DNA of 47,470 nucleotides from Clostridia bacterium. GTDB lineage: Bacteria > Bacillota > Clostridia > Christensenellales > DUVY01. Position numbers and translations under genes: made by a program. The DNA lies in contig BNZQ01000012.1 of NCBI GenBank assembly GCA_026001225.1, forward strand, positions 1-47,470, in the 5' to 3' direction. This document shows, in pieces, positions 18,338 to 27,140 of the stretch (its first letter is position 1; each line of letters starts with the position of its first letter). The notes beneath the pieces were generated by a model, which saw only the letters and a list, made by a program, of their open reading frames with translations, had not been told where the DNA came from and ran no database searches.

Positions 18338-18955
18338 ATGCAAATCATAAACGCAAAATTCATCACGTCCGCCGCGTCGGCCGCCGATTGGGGCAAATTC
18401 AACCTGCCCGAAATCGCCGTCGCGGGCAGGAGCAACGCGGGGAAATCCTCGTTTATCAATATGATCGCGGAGAATTCCAAATTGGCGCGCACGTCCAAGG
18501 AGGCGGGGAAAACTCGGTGCGTCAATTATTATCAGTGCACGGCTAAGGATAAAGAGCAATTCTCAACCTTCCACCTGACAGACCTGCCCGGCTACGGCTA
18601 TTCGACGGCAAGCAAAACGGTCACCGAGACTTTTTCCGCGCTGACCGACGAATACATACGGACGTCCGAAAACCTGTTGCACGTGCTCGTGTTGGTCGAT
18701 ATCCGCATTCCGCCGGCGCGCAACGATTTGCAGCTGATCGATTTTCTGTACCGCCGTCAAAAGCCGTTCACCGTATTGGCGGTCAAAGCGGACAAGCTTT
18801 CGCGTTTGCAGACCGAAAACCAAAGAACCCTGATCGCGCGGGAATTGAAAATGGGCCGCGACGATATCATAGCATTGTCCAATACGACGGGGGCGGGACG
18901 CCCGAGGATAGAAGAGTTATTTTGCCGGATATTGTCGGCGGAACGGTCGGTATAG
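18338..18955 (+). CDS. engB: Ribosome biogenesis GTPase EngB (YsxC/YihA)
   Basis: A 205-residue TrmE-Era-EngA family GTPase. G1 is GRSNAGKSS, G3 is DLPGYGYS, G4 appears as VKADK and G5 as LSNTTGAGR. The PEIAVAGRSN opening and compact length are typical of EngB, which helps assemble the large ribosomal subunit. It follows the decayed flavodoxin gene; lon-engB adjacency is common in bacteria, which suggests the broken gene was inserted or duplicated between them. No strong ribosome binding site precedes the ATG. The last 89 bases overlap murI on the opposite strand. Confidence 0.92.
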   Translation: MQIINAKFITSAASAADWGKFNLPEIAVAGRSNAGKSSFINMIAENSKLARTSKEAGKTRCVNYYQCTAKDKEQFSTFHLTDLPGYGYSTASKTVTETFSALTDEYIRTSENLLHVLVLVDIRIPPARNDLQLIDFLYRRQKPFTVLAVKADKLSRLQTENQRTLIARELKMGRDDIIALSNTTGAGRPRIEELFCRILSAERSV

Positions 18956-19712
18956 CCGCCCTGCCGCCCGTCTGCGGCACCCCTCCGCAGAGGGGAATTA
19001 TCTTCCCTTTTAAAAGGCCGTTTTCCTCCAACCGTCGCCGCAACTGCCGCGCCGTGCCGGCGTTGCCGTCGAAAAACGCGACGTCCGGCCCCGCCGCCCT
19101 CTGCAGATATTCCTTGATAAAGATATAATGCGTGCAGCCCAAAACGACCGCTTTCAGGTTTTCGCGGTGCGGTGCGACCGCGCGTTCCGCTTTCGCTTCT
19201 AAAACGCTTAAATCGTCCAAATTTTCCTCGATCAGGCGCGCCAAATCCTTTTGCGGCGCGACTAGGGTATTTCCGTTTCCGTATACTTTCAGCAATCGGG
19301 CGAATTTTTCCCGTTTTACCGTGGCCTCGGTCGCTAAAACCAAAACCTTGCCGCCTTGCGCGTAACGCGCTGCGGGCTTCAAAGCGGGTTCGAGTCCTAT
19401 CACGGGAATGTTGTAACGCGCGCGCAGGGCGGCGGCGGACGCGGCGGTCGCGGTGTTGCAGGCGAGAACGATCGCTTTTACGCCGTATCCGATCAGGCGT
19501 TTGGTGGCGTCCGCGGTCAGACGTTCGATGATTTCCCGCGGTTTGTTGCCGTAGGGGACATTCGCGTTGTCCGCGTAATAGATAAAATCCTCGGCGGGCA
19601 GGAGGGCGCGGCATTCTTTCAGAACGGTTAGACCACCCGCGCCGCTGTCGAATATTCCGATCGGATTCGATGGACGGCTGACAGTTGACAGTTGGCAGTT
19701 AAGGATACTCAT
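18867..19712 (-). CDS. murI: Glutamate racemase
   Basis: A 281-residue enzyme that converts L- to D-glutamate for peptidoglycan. IGIFDSGAGGLTVL (18-31), YYADNANVPYG, the catalytic Cys85 in ACNTAT and Cys193 in GCTHY are all present. The ATG at 19712 has AGGAAAA upstream. Two oddities stand out. Residues 4-13 are encoded by degenerate 7-bp repeats (TGACAGT units on the + strand). Residues from about 235 on (LCGGVPQTGGRAA and further) form an extra tail of about 45 residues, encoded by a dispersed repeat that recurs upstream of purL. The tail runs antiparallel over the engB 3' end. The core is complete, so the enzyme is probably active. Confidence 0.9.
   Translation of the reverse strand: MSILNCQLSTVSRPSNPIGIFDSGAGGLTVLKECRALLPAEDFIYYADNANVPYGNKPREIIERLTADATKRLIGYGVKAIVLACNTATAASAAALRARYNIPVIGLEPALKPAARYAQGGKVLVLATEATVKREKFARLLKVYGNGNTLVAPQKDLARLIEENLDDLSVLEAKAERAVAPHRENLKAVVLGCTHYIFIKEYLQRAAGPDVAFFDGNAGTARQLRRRLEENGLLKGKIIPLCGGVPQTGGRAAIPTVPPTISGKITLLSSGVPPPSYWTML
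18958..18999 (-). repeat. Dispersed repeat encoding the MurI tail (copy 1)
   Basis: On the - strand it opens AATTCCCCTCTGCGGAGGGG and continues with a second GC-rich hairpin. The first 23 bases match 28501-28524 before purL, apart from one or two single-base gaps. It lies inside the murI reading frame. Confidence 0.6.
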
Positions 19713-19823
19713 AAACGTTTTCCTACTATCTATATGTAATGAGCCGCTTTTTGGGGCCTATTAAATGACAAAGAGCGAATCGGAATGACAAACAAGGACG
19801 GCGTGGGTGTTTTGAGATAAAAA

Positions 19824-19952
19824 CCTATTGAAGTCCGACCGAATTTTTATTTATAAAAATTCGCGTTTGGTCGGAAGGAGCGCGGAGCGATCGAGTGAGC
19901 GAAAAAAACGCCGACGGCGTTTTTTGAACAGGAGCGAAGCGGAGCGCGAAGA
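19824..19952 (+). repeat. Structured dispersed repeat, copy B
   Basis: Second copy of the element at 561-690. The stem-forming halves and GC-rich tail are conserved, while the loop region differs (ATTTAT against GTGAAAGC), so the structure is kept while the sequence drifts. It sits between the divergent murI and EF-G-like genes, just upstream of the -10 box at 19977. No gene was seen in 19713-20014. Confidence 0.7.
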
Positions 19953-19971
19953 GTTGCTTTTATGCTCTATA

Positions 19972-19982
19972 TGTGGTATAAT
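19972..19982 (+). promoter_or_regulatory. Extended -10 promoter of the EF-G-like gene
   Basis: TGTGGTATAAT with the hexamer at 19977-19982. The leader is about 26 nt and contains GGAAAGGTGGG, so this message, unlike several others here, carries a ribosome binding site. Confidence 0.65.
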
Positions 19983-20014
19983 TAAATAAGAATTTGGAAA
20001 GGTGGGTTTTCAAA

Positions 20015-22087
20015 ATGACGGAGTACAAAACGGACGCGATCCGCAACATAGCCTTTATCGGTCACAGCGGCGAGGGCAAAACCTCGGTATGCGAGGCGAT
20101 GCTGTTCAACGCCAAGGCGATCGACCGCATGGGCAAAACCGACGACGGCAACACCGTGATGGACTACGACGCCGAGGAAGCCGCCCGCAAAATCTCGATC
20201 AGTCTGTCGGTCGCCAACTGCGAATGGAACGGCTGCAAGCTGAACCTAATCGACGTGCCGGGCTTCTTCGATTTCGAGGGCGAGTTTGAGGCCGCGATGA
20301 CCGTCGCCGACTGCGCCGTCGTCGTCACCGGCTCGGGCGCCAACCTTTCTGTCGGAACCGAAAAGGCGCTGGACTACTGCATCGAAAAGAAAATCCCCGC
20401 GCTGGTGTTCATCAACCGGATGGACACCGAAAACGCGAACTACATAGCGGCCGTCGAGGCCCTAAAGAATCGATATTCCAACAAAATCGCGCCCGCGCAG
20501 ATCCCGATCATGGACGCGAACAAAAAAATGCAAGGGTACATCAGCCTGCTGTCGGGGAAAACGTACGATTTTTCACCGAACGGGCGCGTGCAGATTGCGA
20601 TGCCGAAGGGTTACGAGGCCGATTACGCGCGTTTAAAGGATAAGCTGATCGATGTGGCAGCAAGCAACGACGAGGAATTGATGAATAAATTCTTCGAGGG
20701 CGGCGCAATCACGCAGGACGAAATCGTCTACGGCGTGCGCAAGGGCATCGCCTCGGGCGACGCCGTGATCGTCATCGCGGGCAGTGCGCTTCAAAACAAG
20801 GGCATCATCAATCTGATGGATCAAATCGTGCGCGTTCTGCCCTCCCCGTCCTATAAGCCCTGCGACGCGTCGGACGCTTCGGGTTCGCCCGTCGCGGTCT
20901 GGGCGGACAGCGGCGCGCCGGTGTCGGCGAGAATCTTTAAAACGATCGCCGACCCGTTCGTCGGGCGGTTCAACCTATTCAAGGTGACGAGCGGGTGTGT
21001 GCGCAACGGCTTGACCTTGGTCAACACGACGCAGGACAAACAGGAAAAGATCGGCGGCTTGTTCACGATGCGCGGCAAAAAACAGGAGGCGGCCGATTTC
21101 CTGCACGCGGGCGATATCGGCGCGTTCTCGAAACTGACGGGCACGCTGACGGGCGACACCTTGGCCGAGCCCGCGCTCAAAATCAAATTTCCGCCGATCC
21201 CGTTCCCGCGCCCCAACCTGTCCTTGGCCGTAAACGGCAAGACGCAGGGCGACGAGGACAAGGTGTTCTCCGGTCTGGCGCGTCTCCGCGAGGAGGATCC
21301 GACCTTTACGATCGTCAAAAACCACGAAACCGCCGAAACGATTTTAGAGGGTATGGGCGAAATACAGTTGGAAATTTTGGCGCGGAAGATCAAAAACAAA
21401 TTCGGGGCGGAGGCGAAACTGTCCACGCCCAGGATTCCCTACCGCGAGACGGTTCGCAAAACGGTCACGGCGGAGGGCAAGCATAAAAAGCAGAGCGGCG
21501 GTCACGGCCAATACGGGCACTGTGTCGTGCGGTTCGAGCATTTGGACGGCGCGGACTTTGAGTTTACCGAGGAGGTCGTGGGCGGCTCGGTACCGAAATC
21601 CTACATCCCCGCGGTCGAAAAAGGCCTGATCGAATGCGCGGCGCACGGGGTGCTCGCGGGTTATCCGGTCGTCAATCTGAAATGCGTGCTGACCGACGGC
21701 AGTTATCACGACGTGGACAGCTCTGAAATGGCGTTCAAACTCGCGGCCGCTCTCGCCTTTAAAAAGGGCTGCGCGGAGGCGGGGCCGGTTCTGCTCGAAC
21801 CCGTCATGGCGATGGAGATCAAAATACCCGACAATTATTTGGGCGATATCATGGGCGATCTGAACCGGCGGCGCGGCCGCATTTTGGGCATGGAGAGCGC
21901 GGGCGGCGCGCAGGTGATCACCGCCGAGGCGCCGATGTCCGAGCTCTTCCGGTATTCCACCGATCTCCGGTCGATGACGCAGGGGCGCGGACGCTTTACA
22001 ATGGAATTGGCGCGCTATGAAGAGGCTCCGGCGAACGTAGCACAGGCGATTGCGGCGGCATACGAGAAGGAAAGAGCGAAGGAATAG
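20015..22087 (+). CDS. Elongation factor G-like GTPase (EF-G paralogue)
   Basis: A 690-residue translational GTPase with the full EF-G domain order. It has G1 GHSGEGKTS (16-24), G3 DVPGFFDFEGE from residue 80, G4 NRMD, domain II, domain III (GMGEIQLEIL), domain IV (KQSGGHGQYGHCVV) and domain V (MGDLNRRRGRILGM). Canonical EF-G has G-H-I-D-A-G-K-T-T and D-T-P-G-H; here the catalytic histidine position is Phe84. This is the pattern of the EF-G-like second paralogue in many bacteria (there usually Tyr), not the housekeeping factor. The role is unsettled; ribosome recycling or a condition-specific function is possible. The ATG at 20015 has GGAAAGGTGGG upstream. Confidence 0.88.
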   Translation: MTEYKTDAIRNIAFIGHSGEGKTSVCEAMLFNAKAIDRMGKTDDGNTVMDYDAEEAARKISISLSVANCEWNGCKLNLIDVPGFFDFEGEFEAAMTVADCAVVVTGSGANLSVGTEKALDYCIEKKIPALVFINRMDTENANYIAAVEALKNRYSNKIAPAQIPIMDANKKMQGYISLLSGKTYDFSPNGRVQIAMPKGYEADYARLKDKLIDVAASNDEELMNKFFEGGAITQDEIVYGVRKGIASGDAVIVIAGSALQNKGIINLMDQIVRVLPSPSYKPCDASDASGSPVAVWADSGAPVSARIFKTIADPFVGRFNLFKVTSGCVRNGLTLVNTTQDKQEKIGGLFTMRGKKQEAADFLHAGDIGAFSKLTGTLTGDTLAEPALKIKFPPIPFPRPNLSLAVNGKTQGDEDKVFSGLARLREEDPTFTIVKNHETAETILEGMGEIQLEILARKIKNKFGAEAKLSTPRIPYRETVRKTVTAEGKHKKQSGGHGQYGHCVVRFEHLDGADFEFTEEVVGGSVPKSYIPAVEKGLIECAAHGVLAGYPVVNLKCVLTDGSYHDVDSSEMAFKLAAALAFKKGCAEAGPVLLEPVMAMEIKIPDNYLGDIMGDLNRRRGRILGMESAGGAQVITAEAPMSELFRYSTDLRSMTQGRGRFTMELARYEEAPANVAQAIAAAYEKERAKE

Positions 22088-22133
22088 CGGTTGGCAAATC
22101 GCTTCTATAAAAAAGGAGACTGTTTTTAAATCC

Positions 22134-23051
22134 ATGATTTTAAGTATCGGCTGTAATCCCGCGGTGGATTTGATCCTCGAAGCGGAGGAATTCACGGCGA
22201 ATACCCTGAACCGTGTTACGGGCAAGCGCGTGATTTACGGCGGCAAAAGCATAAACTTTTTGACTGCGGCTTCAAAATTAGGTTTGGACGCGCAGGCGTC
22301 GGGCTTTATGGGGCGGCGCGGCAATCCGTTCAAGCAACTGTTGAAATCCGGCAACATACCGTTTAAATTTGTCAACTGCCCGCACGACGTGCGCACGAAC
22401 GTGAAGGTTTATGCCGGCTCCCGTTTGACCGAATTGAATGACGAGGGCTTTCCTGTTTCGCAAAGAGAGCAGGACCGGTTGATCGAAATCGTCAGAAAAG
22501 CCGGAGCAAATTTGCTGGCGTGTTCGGGCAGTCTGCCGCCGGAAACGCCGGAGGACTTCTATTTTACGCTTGCGAATGCGGCGGGAGCGAAGGTGAAATT
22601 CGCCTGCGACTGCGAAAAGGCCGCGATGATGCCCGCGTTGCGGGCGCACCCCGTATTGATCAAGCCCAACCGTTTCGAGCTTGAAAGCATGACGAGCGGC
22701 AATTTAAAAACCTTTTCGGATATCGTCAGCGCGGCGCGGTTTCTAATTACGCGCGGCGCGCAGAACGTGCTTGTTTCCATGGGCGCGGACGGCGCAATCA
22801 TCGTAAACGGCTCGGCGGCTTTTTGGGGACAATACACGCAAAAATTCGAGCCGCTCAATTTGACGGGTTGCGGCGACGTTATGTTCGCGGCGGCTTGCGG
22901 CGCATTTTTGCGAGGTGGGAGCCCCGTGGAGGTTCTGTCCGAGGCCGTGGCGGCCGCAACCTTGTCGGTGGCAAGCCCCGCGATCGTCGGCATGGATATG
23001 AGCCGGTTCGAGGGGATCAAGGGTAACGTCAGGGTGGAACCGATTAAATAA
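22134..23051 (+). CDS. fruK: PfkB family sugar kinase, probable 1-phosphofructokinase
   Basis: A 305-residue PfkB kinase. The opening ILSIGCNPAVDLILEAEEF and the GGKSINFLTAASKLG segment are typical of the FruK/LacC branch. SGSLPPETPEDFY is the usual substrate-side loop, and NLTGCGDVMFAAACGAFL is the catalytic motif, with the proton-abstracting Asp in G-C-G-D. It would phosphorylate fructose-1-phosphate or a related sugar phosphate. No PTS fructose gene accompanies it, so the specificity is inferred. The ATG at 22134 starts the conserved sequence; AAAAGGAG is rather far upstream (about 15 bases). It lies 46 bases after the EF-G-like gene. Confidence 0.75.
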   Translation: MILSIGCNPAVDLILEAEEFTANTLNRVTGKRVIYGGKSINFLTAASKLGLDAQASGFMGRRGNPFKQLLKSGNIPFKFVNCPHDVRTNVKVYAGSRLTELNDEGFPVSQREQDRLIEIVRKAGANLLACSGSLPPETPEDFYFTLANAAGAKVKFACDCEKAAMMPALRAHPVLIKPNRFELESMTSGNLKTFSDIVSAARFLITRGAQNVLVSMGADGAIIVNGSAAFWGQYTQKFEPLNLTGCGDVMFAAACGAFLRGGSPVEVLSEAVAAATLSVASPAIVGMDMSRFEGIKGNVRVEPIK

Positions 23052-23172
23052 GTGAAAAGTGAAAATTGCAGTCGAGTCGTCGTACAGACGGCTTTGTCGG
23101 CGGTAAAGAAACATACAGCATAATATAAGTTTCTCGTTCGGCAGGCCTATAATTTTCAGTTTTCAGTTTTCG
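23051..23172 (+). repeat. Heptad-bounded intergenic element R1
   Basis: Begins at the stop of the PfkB gene with AGTGAAAAGTGAAAATT and ends AATTTTCAGTTTTCAG before thrB. The core shares GACGGCTTTGTCGGCGG and the TTCGGCAGG block with elements R3 and R4. Terminal sequences are mutually complementary. Confidence 0.7.
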
Positions 23173-23178
23173 TAAGAA

Positions 23179-24075
23179 ATGACCGGAAATAAATATAAAA
23201 TAAAAACGCCCGCGACAAGCGCGAATATCGGGGCCGGCTTTGACTGTATGGGGCTGGCGGTCGATATCTATAACGAAACATACGCTGAATTGACCGACGA
23301 AACGGGCGTGCGGGTCGAAACCGACGCGGATTTGCCGAAGAACGAGACCAACCTTGTCGCGGCGACGGTCTTACACACATTGAAAATCCTGAAAGCGGAT
23401 TTTTGCGGCCTTCATATTAAGCAAATCAACAATATTCCCAAAACGAGCGGTTTGGGAAGCAGCGCGGCATGTATCGTCAGCGGCGTCATGTTGGGTAACG
23501 TACTCGCAGGCGGGAGGATGTCCCTTGCGGCGGTCATCGACTTGTGCAACGAATTGGACGGGCATCCCGACAATGTTTTACCATGTATCACGGGGGGCGT
23601 GACGGCGGGCATCGTAGATCGCGGGCATGTCCGGTATGCGCGGGTCGTGCCGACGGGCTTAAAGGTTTTGACTTTGACGCCCGATTTTCCGTTGTCCACC
23701 GCGCTGTCCCGCAAGGTTCTGCCCGCGACGTATTCGCGCGCCGACGCGGTTTACAATCTTTCGCATTCGACGTTGACGTTCGGCGCGCTCGCAACGGGGG
23801 AGTATTCTCTGTTAAAGGCCGCGGCGGACGATAGGATTCATCAGCCCTACCGCAAGGGTTTAATTGAAAATTACAGCGAGATTACCGCCGCCGTCCGGCA
23901 CGCGGGCGCGCTCTGCGTGTGGCTGTCGGGCGCGGGGCCGAGTATCGCGGCTTTTATCGACGGGGCTTTTGACGAACGGAAATTGGCGGAAGCGATAAAA
24001 CCGTATAAAAAGTGGCGATATCGGGTGTGCGGGATAGATGCGCAAGGTGCAGTTATAAGGCCAATCAATAGATAG
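23179..24075 (+). CDS. thrB: Homoserine kinase
   Basis: A 298-residue GHMP kinase that phosphorylates homoserine on the way to threonine. Motif 1 is PATSANIGAGFDCMGLAV, motif 2 is IPKTSGLGSSAACIVSG (ATP loop) and motif 3 is CVWLSGAGPSIAAF; all three are intact. HPDNVLPCITGG after motif 2 is typical of ThrB. No other threonine gene is adjacent. No Shine-Dalgarno precedes the ATG; the gene starts 7 bases after repeat element R1. Confidence 0.93.
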   Translation: MTGNKYKIKTPATSANIGAGFDCMGLAVDIYNETYAELTDETGVRVETDADLPKNETNLVAATVLHTLKILKADFCGLHIKQINNIPKTSGLGSSAACIVSGVMLGNVLAGGRMSLAAVIDLCNELDGHPDNVLPCITGGVTAGIVDRGHVRYARVVPTGLKVLTLTPDFPLSTALSRKVLPATYSRADAVYNLSHSTLTFGALATGEYSLLKAAADDRIHQPYRKGLIENYSEITAAVRHAGALCVWLSGAGPSIAAFIDGAFDERKLAEAIKPYKKWRYRVCGIDAQGAVIRPINR

Positions 24076-24097
24076 ATAAAAGTTTTTTTGAAAGAGC

Positions 24098-24148
24098 GCG
24101 AGAGAACAATTTTTATCACACAAACCGAGATTCAAAATGTTCTCTCGC
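24098..24148. repeat. Imperfect hairpin before purE (layered hairpin family, H4)
   Basis: GCGAGAGAACA (24098-24108) pairs with TGTTCTCTCGC (24138-24148) around a 29-base loop, followed by AAAAAAA and the purE ribosome binding site. The left flank matches that of H1 and H2. It may terminate thrB transcription or modulate purE; no purine riboswitch aptamer was seen here. Confidence 0.55.
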
Positions 24149-24167
24149 AAAAAAAGGAAAAAATATA

Positions 24168-24659
24168 ATGAAAGCAGCGATCGTCATGGGCAGTAAGTCG
24201 GATTTCGAGGCGGTAAAGCCCGCCGTCGATATCCTGAAAGCATTCGGCGCGGAATGCGAGGTGCGCGTGATCAGCGCGCACCGGACGCCGGAGGAAGCAC
24301 ACGCGTTCGCCAAAAACGCGGTTAAAAACAAGATCGAGGTCATCATCGCGGCGGCGGGCAAGGCGGCGCATTTAGCGGGCGTGCTTGCGTCCTGCACGAC
24401 GCTGCCCGTCGTCGGTTTGCCGGTGAAATCCTCTTTTCAGGACGGCTTGGACAGTCTATTGTCCACCGTGCAGATGCCCTCGGGGATTCCGGTGGCGGCC
24501 GTGGCGGTGGGCGGCGGCGAAAACGCGGGCTTACTCGCTCTGCGTATTCTGTCGGTCAAATATCCGGCCGTCCGCGCCGCGCTGAAGGACTACGCCGAGA
24601 AAATGCGCGAAAAGACGGTCGCGGACGACAGGTTTTTACAAGAAAGCTTAAAGAAGTGA
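24168..24659 (+). CDS. purE: N5-carboxyaminoimidazole ribonucleotide mutase
   Basis: A 163-residue class I PurE, converting N5-CAIR to CAIR in purine synthesis. The signature MGSKSDFE is at residues 6-13 and SAHRTPEEA near 40. The nucleotide-binding stretch AAAGKAAHLAGVLAS and the closing LLALRILSVKYP are also present. It should act with PurK, which is absent from this window. The start follows AAAGGAAA. It opens the pur cluster purE-N-H-D-L, all in the order of transcription. Confidence 0.93.
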   Translation: MKAAIVMGSKSDFEAVKPAVDILKAFGAECEVRVISAHRTPEEAHAFAKNAVKNKIEVIIAAAGKAAHLAGVLASCTTLPVVGLPVKSSFQDGLDSLLSTVQMPSGIPVAAVAVGGGENAGLLALRILSVKYPAVRAALKDYAEKMREKTVADDRFLQESLKK

Positions 24660-24780
24660 AAATTGAAAACTGAAAACTGAAAGTTATCGGTCGAATAACC
24701 GTAAAAGCGGCACGATCGGCCGGTAAGGAATGTAAAACGCATCCATAATTTTCAGTTTTCAGTTGTCCGGTTTCAGTTTG
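24657..24780 (+). repeat. Heptad-bounded intergenic element R2
   Basis: Starts over the purE stop codon with GTGAAAATTGAAAACTGAAA and ends in TTTTCAGTTTTCAG-type units before purN. The core TCGGTCGAATAACCGTAAAA is shared in part with R3 and R4. A second run of heptads (GTTGTCCGGTTTCAG) follows. Confidence 0.7.
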
Positions 24781-24788
24781 GTAAAACT

Positions 24789-25436
24789 ATGGATAACGCA
24801 AACGCAACAAAGAAACGCCTTGCCGTTCTTGTATCGGGCGGCGGCACGAATTTTCAGCAAATTTCAGACGGAATCGGCCGCGGGGAAATCGCCGCCGAGG
24901 TCGTCGCGCTTATATCGAGCAATGCCAAGGCCTACGCTTTAGAGCGCGCGCGGGCCAACGGCATTCCCGCATACGTATGCGCGCTAAAGGATTACGCAAA
25001 CGCCGAAGCGCGCGACGCCGCGATCCTGAAAATTCTGAAAAGCTGCCGCGCGGAGTTTGTTTTGCTGGCGGGCTATTTGGGGATACTGACGGACGGATTG
25101 CTGAACGCCTATGAAAACCGTATCCTGAACATTCACCCGTCCCTGCTGCCGGCGTTCGGCGGAGCGGGCTTTCACGGGCTGAAAGTCCACGAGGCCGCGC
25201 TCGCCCGGGGCGTCAAGCTCACAGGCGCTACCGTGCATTTCGTATCCCGAGAGGTGGACGGCGGGCCGATCGTCCTGCAAAAGGCGGTACCCGTTTTAGA
25301 GGGCGACACGCCCGAAGTTTTACAGCAACGCGTGATGCGCGAGGCCGAATATGTTATCTTTCCCGAAGCGGTCAAGCTGCTTTGCGAGGGACGGATTGAG
25401 ATAGCGAATGGAACAGTGAAAATAAAGGAGTTGTAA
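24789..25436 (+). CDS. purN: Phosphoribosylglycinamide formyltransferase 1
   Basis: A 215-residue PurN using 10-formyl-THF to formylate GAR. It opens with [14 protein letters not shown] (phosphate loop). The catalytic Asn-His-Asp set appears as [12 protein letters not shown] (Asn and His) and [10 protein letters not shown] (Asp). It is slightly longer than E. coli PurN at the N terminus. No Shine-Dalgarno lies before the ATG, which follows element R2. The purH start comes two bases after its stop. Confidence 0.94.
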   Translation: MDNANATKKRLAVLVSGGGTNFQQISDGIGRGEIAAEVVALISSNAKAYALERARANGIPAYVCALKDYANAEARDAAILKILKSCRAEFVLLAGYLGILTDGLLNAYENRILNIHPSLLPAFGGAGFHGLKVHEAALARGVKLTGATVHFVSREVDGGPIVLQKAVPVLEGDTPEVLQQRVMREAEYVIFPEAVKLLCEGRIEIANGTVKIKEL

Positions 25437-25438
25437 AC

Positions 25439-26983
25439 ATGATCAACAAGAAACGCGCGCTTATCAGCGTGTCCGACAAAACGGGTGTCGTCGACTTTGC
25501 GAAAGCCCTTGCCGCATTGGGCTACGAAATCGTTTCGACGGGCGGGACGGCGGCCGCTTTAAGTAAAGCCGACATACCCAATATCGGGATCAGCGAAATC
25601 ACGGGCTTTCCCGAATGCTTGGACGGGCGGGTCAAGACCTTGCATCCGGCCGTGCACGCGGGCCTGCTCGCGCTGCGCGGCAATCCCGCGCACATGAAAC
25701 AGCTCGCGGATTTAAATTTAAACACGATCGACGTGGTCGCGGTCAACCTATATCCTTTTAAAGCGACGGTTTCCAAGCCCGACGTGGCGATGGAGGAGGC
25801 AATCGAGAACATCGATATCGGCGGCCCGACGATGCTGCGGAGCGCGGCCAAAAATTACAGAGGCGTGATCGTACTGACCGATCCGGCCGATTATTCCGAA
25901 GCGGTCGAGCGGCTGAAAACCGACACCGCCGACGAAAGCTTCCGTTTAAAGCTTATGTACAAGGTTTTCGCGCATACCGCGATGTACGATTCCCTGATCA
26001 GCGGGTATTTAGCCGAAAAATTGGATTTGAAATTGCCGGATACCGTCACGTTCGCCTATGAAAAGGCGCAGGAGATGCGGTACGGCGAGAACCCGCACCA
26101 ACGGGCCGCTTTTTACCGCGAATGCTTTCCCGTGCCCGGCTCGGTGACGGCGGCGGTTCAGCTGCACGGCAAGGAGCTTTCCTATAACAATATCAACGAC
26201 TGCAACGGCGCGTTGGAATTGTTGCGCGAATTTTCTGAGCCCTGCGCGGTGGCGGTTAAGCATTCCAATCCTTGCGGCGTCGCGGCGGCCAAGGATATTT
26301 ACACCGCGTATGTAAACGCCTACGCCTGCGATCCCGTGTCGATTTTCGGAGGAGTCGTGGCGCTGAACCGCGCGGTGGACGAAAAGACGGCCGAGGAAAT
26401 CAACAAAATTTTTATCGAAATCGTCGTCGCGCCCGGATATGCGCCCGCCGCGCTGGACATTTTAAAGCGCAAGCAAAATATCCGCATTTTGGAATTGCCG
26501 ACGATTTCCGCGCCCCTCAAAGCCGGCGCGTTGGATATGAAAAAGGTCAACGGCGGCTTGCTCGTGCAGGAGGCCGACCGCGAGATATACAACGACGCGG
26601 AGCTGAAAACGGTCACAAAGGCCTTGCCCAACGCGAAAGACATGGAGCAGCTGAAATTCGCATGGAAGGTCGTCAAGCATACCAAGAGCAACGCGATCGT
26701 CGTCGCAAAGGATTTTTGCGCGGTCGGGATCGGCGGCGGCCAGACCAACCGCATTTGGGCGGCGAAGGAAGCTCTGCAACGGGCGGGCGGCCGCGCGAAG
26801 GGCGCGTATTTGGCAAGCGACGCCTTTTTTCCGTTTCCCGATTGCGCGGAGGAGGCCGCCAAAGCGGGCATTCGCGCAATCATGCAGCCCGGCGGCAGTC
26901 TAAAGGACGCCGACAGTATCGCCGTTTGCGATAAAAACAATATCGCGATGATTTTTACGGGACAGCGGCACTTTAAACACTAA
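25439..26983 (+). CDS. purH: Bifunctional AICAR transformylase / IMP cyclohydrolase
   Basis: A 514-residue PurH catalysing the last two steps to IMP. The N-terminal cyclohydrolase domain (1-190) has [16 protein letters not shown] and the MGS-type STGGTA and [15 protein letters not shown]. The transformylase part has [15 protein letters not shown], the KHSNPCGVA catalytic Lys-His, and ends in [11 protein letters not shown], the usual C terminus. AAAGGAG precedes the start by a proper distance. It is probably coupled to purN and is followed by a large palindrome that begins at its stop codon. Confidence 0.96.
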   Translation: MINKKRALISVSDKTGVVDFAKALAALGYEIVSTGGTAAALSKADIPNIGISEITGFPECLDGRVKTLHPAVHAGLLALRGNPAHMKQLADLNLNTIDVVAVNLYPFKATVSKPDVAMEEAIENIDIGGPTMLRSAAKNYRGVIVLTDPADYSEAVERLKTDTADESFRLKLMYKVFAHTAMYDSLISGYLAEKLDLKLPDTVTFAYEKAQEMRYGENPHQRAAFYRECFPVPGSVTAAVQLHGKELSYNNINDCNGALELLREFSEPCAVAVKHSNPCGVAAAKDIYTAYVNAYACDPVSIFGGVVALNRAVDEKTAEEINKIFIEIVVAPGYAPAALDILKRKQNIRILELPTISAPLKAGALDMKKVNGGLLVQEADREIYNDAELKTVTKALPNAKDMEQLKFAWKVVKHTKSNAIVVAKDFCAVGIGGGQTNRIWAAKEALQRAGGRAKGAYLASDAFFPFPDCAEEAAKAGIRAIMQPGGSLKDADSIAVCDKNNIAMIFTGQRHFKH

Positions 26984-27115
26984 TTTTAACGGCATACGCA
27001 TCGACGGATACGGGCTACGTTTGGCAGAACCGCCTCGGTCATGTAGGATAATCTACACTCCCTTCGGCGGTTTGCCAACTGTTGCCCGTCTGCGTCGCGC
27101 CTATGCCGTTAAAAT
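26983..27115. repeat. 133-bp near-palindrome between purH and purD
   Basis: Outer arms ATTTTAACGGCATA (26983-26996) and TATGCCGTTAAAAT (27102-27115) pair perfectly over 14 bases. Inward pairing continues with few mismatches: CGACGGATACGGGC with GCCCGTCTGCGTCG, TTGGCAGAACCGCC with GGCGGTTTGCCAA, and the tip TGTAG-GATAAT-CTACA. About three quarters of the positions pair over 65 bp per arm. The element begins at the last base of the purH stop. No ORF is inside. Confidence 0.85.
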
Positions 27116-27140
27116 AGCTTGCAATAAAAAGGATATATAA

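Noticed and set aside
24076..24167. Purine riboswitch before purE
   Set aside because: No guanine-aptamer core or paired P2/P3 loops could be drawn; the only structure is the 24098-24148 hairpin of a general family.
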